9,924 nt of DNA from Pseudomonadota bacterium. Lineage in GTDB: Bacteria > Pseudomonadota > Gammaproteobacteria > Burkholderiales > Burkholderiaceae_C. Both the position numbers and the translations under genes were made by a program. The DNA is taken from the NCBI GenBank assembly GCA_023410975.1, contig JAEYPG010000429.1, forward strand, positions 1 to 9,924, read 5' to 3'. Of this stretch, positions 1 through 4,909 are shown piece after piece (within the stretch, counting starts at the first letter, position 1; the number at the start of each line of letters is the position of its first letter). The notes under the pieces are model-generated. The model saw only the letters and a program-made list of their open reading frames with translations, had not been told where the DNA came from and did no database searches.

Positions 1-96
1 CTGCTGGCTCCTGCGCCGGCCCCCGGCAGGCCTCGGCGCAAGCCACCCAAACCTCTTCAAACCCCGTACAGCCATGCGCAGCTCTCGCTGTTTTGA
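1..96 (+). CDS. C-terminal fragment of an unidentified protein ending in a clamp-binding-like motif
   Basis: The first reading frame is open from base 1 to a TGA at 94-96 and encodes 31 residues. The segment is rich in Pro, Ala, Arg and Lys, which looks like a disordered tail, and finishes with ...SHAQLSLF. QLSLF fits the consensus QL(S/D)LF of the bacterial sliding-clamp (DnaN) binding pentapeptide, often found at the extreme C-terminus of DNA polymerases and repair proteins. A strong intrinsic terminator 50 bases after the stop supports a real plus-strand gene ending here. The family cannot be identified because the body of the gene lies outside the window. A translesion polymerase or other repair protein is an inference. 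MutS is less likely, since its clamp motif is normally followed by a further C-terminal domain. Confidence 0.55.
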   Translation: MLAPAPAPGRPRRKPPKPLQTPYSHAQLSLF

Positions 97-145
97 CCGT
101 AACGAATTACTCCGGACAGCAGTGCGCGAAGGCGGGCATCCACGA

Positions 146-179
146 ACCACGCGGCGCCGTCCGGGCCGCGTGGTTTTTT
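146..179 (+). terminator. Intrinsic terminator of the upstream plus-strand gene
   Basis: A perfect 10-bp stem (146-155 with 165-174, ACCACGCGGC against GCCGCGTGGT) closes a 9-base loop and runs straight into six T residues (174-179). The T-run lies only on the plus-strand side, so it terminates the gene ending at 96. The convergent srkA gene ends at 184 and has no U-tract after this hairpin in its own direction, so it would use it only weakly, if at all. Confidence 0.85.
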
Positions 180-183
180 CTGG

Positions 184-1209
184 TCAGTACAGCTCCAGCG
201 GCGGCTCCGCCATCGCCGCGAGCTGTTCGCGCAGCTGCGTGGTCTGCTGCGACCAGTAGGCGGCGGTGCCGAAGAAGGGGAAGGCGGCCGGGAAGGCCGG
301 GTCGCTCCAGCGCTCGGCCAGCCAGGCGCTGTGGTGGACCATGCGCAGGGTGCGCAGCGGCTCGATCAGCGTCAGCTCGCGCGTGTCGAAGGGCATGAAC
401 AGGCGGTAGCCCTGCAGGATCTGCCCCATCTGCGCCGCCATGGCCGGGGGCTCGCCCGAGAGCAGCATCCACAGGTCCTGCACCGCGGGGCCGGTGCAGG
501 CGTCGTCCAGGTCCACCACGTGCGGACCCTCGTCGCGCCACAGGATGTTGCCGGGGTGGCAGTCGCCGTGCAGGCGCAGCCGGCGCACGGCACCGGCGCT
601 TTCGAACAGCTCGCGCACCGCCGACAGCGCCGCGTCGCAGGTGCTGCGCCAGGCCGGGAGCTGGTCCGGCGGGATGAAGTCGCCGTCGAGCAGCCGTTGC
701 CGCGCGGCCTCGCCGAAGGTCGCCACGTCCAGCGTGCGGCGGTGCTTGAAGGTTGCCTGCGCACCCACGGCGTGCAGCCGGCCCAGGAAGCGGCCCAGCC
801 ACTGCAGCACCATCGGGTCTTCCAGGTCGGGCGCGCGGCCGGCGCGGCGCGGGCTCACCGAGAAGCGGAAGGGCTCGCCGTCGAAGCGGATGGTGGCCAG
901 GGTGGGCGGGTCGCCGTGCAGCGTGAGGGCGGGGTCGCCGTCGCGGGGCTGCAGCGGCAGCGGCGCTACTACCGGCACGTCGGCTGCGGCCAGGGCCAGC
1001 GCGAAGGCGTGCTCTTCCAGGATCTGCGCGTCGCTCCAGCGCTCGGGACGGTAGAACTTGGCGACCACCACCGCGCCGTCCTCCAGGAAGACCTGGAACA
1101 CGCGGTTCTCGTAGGAGTTGAGCTGCAGCAGCCGGCCGTCGGGGTCGAAGCCCGCGGCGGCCACGGCATCGAGGACGGATTCGGGGCGCAGTGCGGCGTA
1201 ATGAGGCAT
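184..1209 (-). CDS. srkA: Stress response kinase SrkA (YihE/RdoA family protein kinase)
   Basis: The 341-residue product is close to the length of E. coli SrkA (YihE, 328 aa), a cytoplasmic Ser/Thr kinase of the aminoglycoside phosphotransferase-like fold linked to Cpx and envelope stress and to limiting stress-induced death. Visible landmarks are an N-terminal nucleotide-loop region (LNSYENRVFQV, 29-39), the likely ATP-binding Lys51 in VVAKFYRP, the catalytic loop HGDCHPGN (214-221, Asp216 as catalytic residue) and the metal-binding VVDLDD (231-236). The C-terminal segment with HHSAWLAERW is typical of the family. The ATG at 1209 has no Shine-Dalgarno sequence. Instead a TAGCAT hexamer ends six bases before it, which suggests a leaderless transcript. 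The GNAT gene lies 65 bases upstream on the same strand, so partial co-transcription is possible. The fold assignment is firm; the physiological role is inferred from the family. Confidence 0.93.
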   Translation of the reverse strand: MPHYAALRPESVLDAVAAAGFDPDGRLLQLNSYENRVFQVFLEDGAVVVAKFYRPERWSDAQILEEHAFALALAAADVPVVAPLPLQPRDGDPALTLHGDPPTLATIRFDGEPFRFSVSPRRAGRAPDLEDPMVLQWLGRFLGRLHAVGAQATFKHRRTLDVATFGEAARQRLLDGDFIPPDQLPAWRSTCDAALSAVRELFESAGAVRRLRLHGDCHPGNILWRDEGPHVVDLDDACTGPAVQDLWMLLSGEPPAMAAQMGQILQGYRLFMPFDTRELTLIEPLRTLRMVHHSAWLAERWSDPAFPAAFPFFGTAAYWSQQTTQLREQLAAMAEPPLELY

Positions 1210-1215
1210 GCGCCG

Positions 1216-1221
1216 ATGCTA
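1216..1221 (-). promoter_or_regulatory. Candidate -10 element for a leaderless srkA transcript
   Basis: On the minus strand the sequence reads GGGCTAGCATCGGCGCATG. TAGCAT matches the sigma-70 -10 consensus at four of six positions, and the A of the srkA ATG lies seven bases after it, where transcription would start. No good -35 hexamer is visible at 16-18 bp, so the promoter call is tentative. Confidence 0.35.
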
Positions 1222-1274
1222 GCCCGGCCCCCGCGGCGTGCCGGGCGGCAGGGCCAAGCGCCGTTTGACGCGGC

Positions 1275-1928
1275 TCAGCTGGCCGTGCGCGGCAGCATCA
1301 TCCGCCACCACTGCTGCAGGCGCAGCGCCTGCAGCTTGAGCTGGTAGTCGAACTCGCCGGCCTGCTGCGCCACCAGCGCGTCCATGCGCGAGCTCGCGTC
1401 CTCGGGCGGCAGCCGCAGCATCGCCTGGGCCTCGCCGCCGTCGCGCTCGATGGTGGCGCCGGCCTTGCGCGCGATGCGCAGCATGGGCGTGTTCTCGCTC
1501 AGGGCGTGGATGATCATCATCTCCGCGCCCCAGTTGCGAGCGTGCAGCACGGCGCGTTCGAACAGCCGGCTGCCCCAGCCTCGGCCCCGGGCGCGCGGCA
1601 GCACCGAGACGCCGAACTCGGCCATCGGCGCAGCGCCGTTGGCGCCCTCGATGCGCGCCAGGTGCGCCACGGCCACCAGCTCCAGCGCCTCGTCGAAGAT
1701 GCCCACCACCTCGTCGCGGCCGAAGTCGATGCCGTCCACGTAGCGGCGCACCTGCTCGTCGGAGGCCTTGTAGCCGAAGCGCAGGTAGCGGTCGCTGTCG
1801 GTCAGGGCCAGCAGGTGCGCCAGGATCAGCGGGCGGTGCCTCACGGCCAGCGAGCGGATCGGCACCCAGGCCGGACGCGAGGCGGGCGTGGCAGGGCGGC
1901 GGATCGGCGTGAGAGTGCTGGCAGACAT
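1275..1928 (-). CDS. GNAT-family N-acetyltransferase
   Basis: The 217-residue product has the acetyl-CoA binding signature of GCN5-related acetyltransferases: motif A is EFGVSVLPRARGRGWG (104-119), with the pyrophosphate-binding loop R-G-R-G-W-G, followed by helix SRLFERAVLHAR. Motif B-like sequence ENTPMLRIARKAGATIER covers 145-162. The N-terminal block DSDRYLRFGYKASDEQVRRYV (44-64) recurs in a proteobacterial GNAT subgroup. The C-terminal tail (180-217) is Gln- and Trp-rich and probably outside the catalytic fold. The substrate (small molecule, peptide or protein) cannot be told from the sequence. ATG 1928 is preferred over an in-frame start 85 codons upstream, because the extra residues have no family character and would run through the divergent promoter region. 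A weak GGAG lies 17 bases before this ATG. It sits 65 bases before srkA on the same strand. Confidence 0.85.
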   Translation of the reverse strand: MSASTLTPIRRPATPASRPAWVPIRSLAVRHRPLILAHLLALTDSDRYLRFGYKASDEQVRRYVDGIDFGRDEVVGIFDEALELVAVAHLARIEGANGAAPMAEFGVSVLPRARGRGWGSRLFERAVLHARNWGAEMMIIHALSENTPMLRIARKAGATIERDGGEAQAMLRLPPEDASSRMDALVAQQAGEFDYQLKLQALRLQQWWRMMLPRTAS

Positions 1929-1980
1929 ACGATAACTAAGGGTTTCTCCGGTGGGGTTTGCCCGAATATTACCCCAGTCA

Positions 1981-1992
1981 AGGGTTAACCCT
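1981..1992. promoter_or_regulatory. 12-bp perfect palindrome in the GNAT/rplM divergent region
   Basis: AGGGTTAACCCT is identical to its reverse complement. It sits 52 bases upstream of the GNAT start and about 70 bases upstream of the likely rplM transcription start, in the most AT-rich part of this stretch. That placement would suit an operator for the acetyltransferase gene. On the minus strand a TTGACT (1976-1981) abuts it, but no convincing -10 follows at normal spacing. The binding protein is unknown, and chance occurrence is possible. Confidence 0.3.
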
Positions 1993-2035
1993 GCCCTGGT
2001 GCAAGCGGGGCGCGTGTTCCGTGAAGCCTGCACGC

Positions 2036-2065
2036 TAGGCACGCCAGATCTTTCTGGGCTAGAAT
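2036..2065 (+). promoter_or_regulatory. Likely sigma-70 promoter of rplM-rpsI
   Basis: TAGAAT at 2060-2065 matches the -10 consensus at five of six positions and is preceded, after 18 bases, by TAGGCA (2036-2041), a four-of-six match to the -35 box. Transcription would start near 2072, giving a leader of about 170 bases before the rplM ATG. It is the best promoter-like pair seen in the 316-base gap between the GNAT gene and rplM. Confidence 0.45.
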
Positions 2066-2071
2066 GCTCGG

Positions 2072-2244
2072 CTTTCCTGTCAACGGCGGGGAAGTTGCGC
2101 CTGTTCCAGCGTTTCATCGAATGCCTGGGGCACGAGCCCAGAGGCGGCTGGTTTTCCAGCTGCACCAGGGCCGAGCGCAGCACAAGCAGCCGTAGCCGGG
2201 TCGTCCGCTTTCAATTGGGCGGCCCACAACCGAAAGATCCCCTC
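2072..2244 (+). promoter_or_regulatory. Long 5' leader of rplM with hairpins
   Basis: This stretch has no credible coding content. It contains at least two local hairpins: CTGGG/CCCAG (2125-2129 with 2137-2141) and GCTGG/CCAGC around a TTTT loop (2147-2151 with 2156-2160). In E. coli, L13 represses its own rplM-rpsI mRNA by binding the leader, so a leader this long is compatible with similar autoregulation. I do not recognise a known leader motif here, and the boundary depends on the predicted promoter. Confidence 0.35.
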
Positions 2245-2673
2245 ATGAAGACCTTCAGCGCCAAGCCGGCCGAAGTCGTGCACGAGTGGTTTGTGATTGA
2301 CGCCACCGACAAGGTGCTCGGACGTGTCGCCAGCGAAGTGGCACTCCGTCTGCGCGGCAAGCACAAGGCCATCTACACGCCCCACGTGGACACCGGTGAC
2401 TTCATCGTCGTCGTCAACGTCGACAAGCTGCGCGTGACCGGCAACAAGGCCAACGACAAGGTGTACTACCGTCACTCGGGCTTCCCGGGCGGCATCTACG
2501 CCACGAAGTTCAAGGACATGCAAGCCAAGCATCCGGGCCGTGCCCTGGAGAAGGCCGTCAAGGGCATGCTGCCCAAGGGCCCGCTGGGTTACGCGATGGT
2601 CAAGAAGCTGAAGGTGTACGCCGGTGCCACGCACCCGCACACCGCCCAGCAACCCAAGGTCCTCGAGATCTAA
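2245..2673 (+). CDS. rplM: 50S ribosomal protein L13
   Basis: The 142-residue product has exactly the E. coli L13 length. L13 is an early-assembling large-subunit protein that binds 23S rRNA. The family core is plain: EWFVIDATDKVLGRVAS near the N-terminus, HSGFPGG at 77-83 and the L13 signature region VKGMLPKGPLGYAMVKKLKVYAG (105-127), followed by HPH. The ATG at 2245 is chosen because it gives the standard MKTFSAKP start. The same frame stays open upstream to 1951, but that extension crosses the promoter and leader and is not protein-like for this family. The ribosome-binding site is weak (GAAAG, about seven bases before the ATG), which may fit regulated translation. It is followed immediately by rpsI, the near-universal bacterial pairing. 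Confidence 0.98.
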   Translation: MKTFSAKPAEVVHEWFVIDATDKVLGRVASEVALRLRGKHKAIYTPHVDTGDFIVVVNVDKLRVTGNKANDKVYYRHSGFPGGIYATKFKDMQAKHPGRALEKAVKGMLPKGPLGYAMVKKLKVYAGATHPHTAQQPKVLEI

Positions 2674-2677
2674 GGAG
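2672..2677 (+). promoter_or_regulatory. Ribosome-binding site of rpsI overlapping the rplM stop codon
   Basis: AAGGAG shares its first two bases with the TAA stop of rplM and stands five bases before ATG 2683. A GTG at 2680 is also in frame but would leave only two bases of spacing, so this site favours the ATG start. The arrangement suits translational coupling of L13 and S9. Confidence 0.8.
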
Positions 2678-2682
2678 CGGTG

Positions 2683-3075
2683 ATGATCGGAGAATGGAAC
2701 TACGGCACCGGCCGCCGCAAATCGTCGGTGGCGCGCGTGTTCATCAAGCGCGGCACGGGCCAGATCGTGGTCAACGGCAAGCCCGTCGACCAGTATTTCG
2801 GCCGTCAAACCTCGATCATGATCGTCAAGCAGCCCCTGATGCTGACGAACAATGGCGAGGCCTTTGACATCAAGGTCAACGTCGAAGGTGGTGGCGAGTC
2901 CGGCCAGGCCGGTGCCGTGCGCCACGGCATCACCCGCGCCCTGATCGACTACGACGCGACGCTCAAGCCCGAGCTGAGCCGCGCCGGCTTCGTCACGCGC
3001 GACGCGCGTGAAGTCGAGCGTAAGAAGGTCGGTCTGCACGGCGCCCGTCGCCGCAAGCAGTTCAGCAAGCGCTGA
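2683..3075 (+). CDS. rpsI: 30S ribosomal protein S9
   Basis: The 130-residue product has the same length as E. coli S9, a small-subunit head protein whose C-terminal tail reaches the P-site tRNA anticodon stem-loop. It starts with the typical YGTGRRKSSVARVF block (7-20), carries the S9 signature GGGESGQAGAVRHGITRAL (69-87), and ends with the conserved basic tail GARRRKQFSKR. The N-terminus MIGEWNYGTG resembles betaproteobacterial S9 proteins. It begins nine bases after the rplM stop, with its ribosome-binding site overlapping that stop, so the two genes form an operon closed by the terminator at 3153-3186. Confidence 0.98.
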   Translation: MIGEWNYGTGRRKSSVARVFIKRGTGQIVVNGKPVDQYFGRQTSIMIVKQPLMLTNNGEAFDIKVNVEGGGESGQAGAVRHGITRALIDYDATLKPELSRAGFVTRDAREVERKKVGLHGARRRKQFSKR

Positions 3076-3152
3076 TCGATCTTGCGCTGCCGCGATGCCC
3101 TTGCCGGGTGCCGCGGCGCCAGGGTGGCGTGCCCTGCGATCCACGCCCCGCG

Positions 3153-3186
3153 AAGGCCGCTCCTCACAGGGCGGTCTTTTGCTTTT
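3153..3186 (+). terminator. Intrinsic terminator of rplM-rpsI
   Basis: AAGGCCGC (3153-3160) pairs with GCGGTCTT (3171-3178) with one G-U pair. The apparent loop can extend the stem through CCT/AGG (3162-3164 with 3168-3170) past a bulged T. TTTT (3177-3180) follows, then a second run of five T residues (3182-3186). It lies 77 bases after the rpsI stop. Confidence 0.8.
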
Positions 3187-3304
3187 TGTGTGGCGGAATT
3201 GGCCTTTTGCCCGGAGGTTCTATCCCCGCCGCCGCGCCGGTACCCGAGAAGTTTCATGGACAATTCCGGTGCTTCGCGTTTCTAGATTCCCAGGAGAGCA
3301 CCGC

Positions 3305-3682
3305 ATGAGCGCAGTCGCCGAACAAAGCACCGATCTCACTACCGACGGCATGCCCGCGCCGATCGTCTTCACCGACAGCGCCGCGGCAAAGGTGGCCGAC
3401 CTGGTGGCTGAGGAGGGCAACCCGGAGCTGAAGCTGCGCGTGTTCGTGCAGGGCGGTGGCTGCTCCGGCTTCCAGTACGGCTTCACCTTCGATGAGCTCG
3501 TCAACGAGGACGACACCCAGATGCAGAAGAACGGCGTCACGCTGCTGATCGACGCCATGAGCCTGCAGTACCTGATGGGTGCCGAGATCGACTACAAGGA
3601 AGACCTGCAGGGCGCCCAGTTCGTCATCAAGAACCCCAACGCCACCACCACCTGCGGCTGCGGTTCCAGCTTCTCGGTCTGA
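3305..3682 (+). CDS. erpA: Iron-sulfur cluster insertion protein ErpA (A-type carrier)
   Basis: The 125-residue product belongs to the HesB/IscA A-type carriers, which hand Fe-S clusters to apo-enzymes in the cytoplasm; ErpA is essential for isoprenoid synthesis under aerobic conditions in E. coli. The three invariant cysteines are present: Cys53 in GGGCSGFQYGF, and Cys117 and Cys119 in the C-terminal TCGCGSSFSV. The variable first 17 residues precede the conserved start APIVFTDSAAAKV. ATG 3305 has a good AGGAGA ribosome-binding site (3292-3297) seven bases upstream. The gene stands alone between the rpsI terminator and its own terminator. No promoter with good -35 and -10 boxes stands out in 3187-3304. 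That leader contains a possible nine-codon reading frame (3256-3285) ending just before the ribosome-binding site. I see no clear IscR site. Confidence 0.95.
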   Translation: MSAVAEQSTDLTTDGMPAPIVFTDSAAAKVADLVAEEGNPELKLRVFVQGGGCSGFQYGFTFDELVNEDDTQMQKNGVTLLIDAMSLQYLMGAEIDYKEDLQGAQFVIKNPNATTTCGCGSSFSV

Positions 3683-3702
3683 GCCTCGCACCCTTGCATG
3701 AC

Positions 3703-3726
3703 AAAGCCGCCCTCGGGCGGCTTTTT
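3703..3726 (+). terminator. Intrinsic terminator of erpA, weakly bidirectional
   Basis: AAAGCCGCC (3703-3711) pairs perfectly with GGCGGCTTT (3716-3724) around a CTCG tetraloop, and five T residues run from 3722 to 3726. It lies 20 bases after the erpA stop and 34 bases beyond the convergent anmK stop. Read from anmK, it has only the three U residues of the stem, so termination in that direction should be weaker. An identical 25-nt copy occurs in inverted orientation at 9308-9332. Confidence 0.88.
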
Positions 3727-3760
3727 CGTTGATGGCGCGACGGGTTCGCGCGCCGGGACT

Positions 3761-4909
3761 TCAGGCCGGGTACAGGGCGCCCAGCACGCGCGGGCCGCGT
3801 GCGCCCGTGACTTCCACGCGGTTGCCCGCCTGGCGCAGCACATGGGCATGCGCCAGCCAGGCGAAGGCCGCAGCCTCGACCTGGTTGGGGTCCAGGCCGC
3901 GCTCGGCGGTGGTGAGCACTTCCACGCCGGGCAGCAGGGTACGCAGCCGCTGCAGCAGGTCCAGGTTGAACGTGCCGCCGCCGGCGGCCAGCAACTCGCG
4001 CGTGTGCGGCGCCTCGCGCCGCAGCGCATCGGCCACGGTGCGGGCGACGAAGGCCGAGAGCGTGGCCTGCACGTCCTGCGGCGCCGGCATCGCGGCCAGC
4101 GTCGCCAGTTGCGCGTCCAGCCAGGCCAGGTTGAAGTCGTCGCGCCCGGTGCTCTTGGGCGGGCGGCGGGCGAAGAAGGCATCGCCCAGCAGCGCGGCCA
4201 GCAGCGTCTCGTCCACTTGGCCGCCAGCGGCCCAGCGGCCGGCATCGTCGAAGCGCTGGCCGGTGTGGCGCTCGCACCAGCCGTCCAGCAGCGCGTTGGC
4301 CGGGCCGCAGTCGAAGCCGCAGATCCCGCCATCGGCGCGCAGCAGCGTCAGGTTGGACTGCCCGCCCAGGTTCAGCACCGCGACATCCATGGCCTCGCGC
4401 GCGAACAGCGCTTGGTGGAAAGCGCACACCAGCGGCGCGCCCTGGCCGCCAGCAGCCACGTCCCGGCTGCGGAAGTCGCACACCACGTCGATGCCGCAAA
4501 GCTCCGCCAGCAGCGCGCCGTTGTGCAGCTGCAGCGTGTAGCCGCGGCCATCGTGCAGCCCGGGCTGGTGGCGCAGCGTTTGGCCATGGGCGCCGATGGC
4601 ACGCACTGCCGTGCTCTCCACGCCAGCGCTCTCCAGCAGCGCGCGCACGACGACGGCTTCCAGCTCGGACAGGGCATTGGCCGCGAGCGCGGCGCGGTGC
4701 AGTTCGTCCGCGCCGCTGTGGTTCAGTGCCAGGAACTCGGCGCGCAGCGCCGGCGGCAGCGGCCGGTGCGCGTGGGCCAGCACCCGCAGCACCCCGCCCG
4801 TGGGCTGCTGCGCGAAATCGACCAGCACGCCGTCCACGCCGTCCAGCGAGGTGCCGGACATCAGGCCGATGTAGAGCGCCGAGGCGGCGCCCGGCGCGGA
4901 ATGGCTCAC
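3761..4909 (-). CDS. anmK: Anhydro-N-acetylmuramic acid kinase AnmK
   Basis: The 382-residue product matches the AnmK family (about 370-385 aa), cytoplasmic enzymes that hydrolyse the 1,6-anhydro ring of anhMurNAc and phosphorylate it to MurNAc-6-phosphate during peptidoglycan recycling. Visible motifs are GLMSGTSLDGVD (15-26, ATP-binding), GAHGQT (106-111), DFRSRDVAAGGQGAPL (145-160), LNLGGQSNLT (179-188), GFDCGPANALLD (198-209, with the proposed catalytic Asp200) and KSTGRDDFN (252-260). More usual forms of two of these are LNIGGIANLT and GFDTGPGN, so they are slightly divergent. The start is GTG 4909, overlapping the TGA of the M23 peptidase gene as GTGA; the first in-frame ATG falls inside the ATP-binding motif and is too late. 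No separate ribosome-binding site is visible, so translation is probably coupled. Confidence 0.95.
   Translation of the reverse strand: MSHSAPGAASALYIGLMSGTSLDGVDGVLVDFAQQPTGGVLRVLAHAHRPLPPALRAEFLALNHSGADELHRAALAANALSELEAVVVRALLESAGVESTAVRAIGAHGQTLRHQPGLHDGRGYTLQLHNGALLAELCGIDVVCDFRSRDVAAGGQGAPLVCAFHQALFAREAMDVAVLNLGGQSNLTLLRADGGICGFDCGPANALLDGWCERHTGQRFDDAGRWAAGGQVDETLLAALLGDAFFARRPPKSTGRDDFNLAWLDAQLATLAAMPAPQDVQATLSAFVARTVADALRREAPHTRELLAAGGGTFNLDLLQRLRTLLPGVEVLTTAERGLDPNQVEAAAFAWLAHAHVLRQAGNRVEVTGARGPRVLGALYPA

Noticed and set aside
97..183. Small RNA gene ending at the 146-179 terminator
   Set aside because: The terminator is fully explained by the gene stopping at 96, and I see no promoter-like pair between 97 and 145.
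93..398. Plus-strand open frame across the terminator and the 3' end of srkA
   Set aside because: It runs through a strong intrinsic terminator and is antisense to srkA, and the translation is Arg/Ala/Pro-rich.
1952..1981. Sigma-70 promoter for the GNAT gene using TTGACT (1976-1981) on the minus strand
   Set aside because: No acceptable -10 hexamer occurs 16-18 bases downstream; the nearby TAATAT is far too close.
1929..2183. 85-codon upstream extension of the GNAT gene
   Set aside because: It has no acetyltransferase character and runs through the divergent control region; ATG 1928 gives a normal GNAT length.
1951..2244. In-frame N-terminal extension of rplM by 98 codons
   Set aside because: The extension crosses the predicted promoter and leader, has no L13-like sequence, and the ATG at 2245 gives exactly the standard 142-residue protein.
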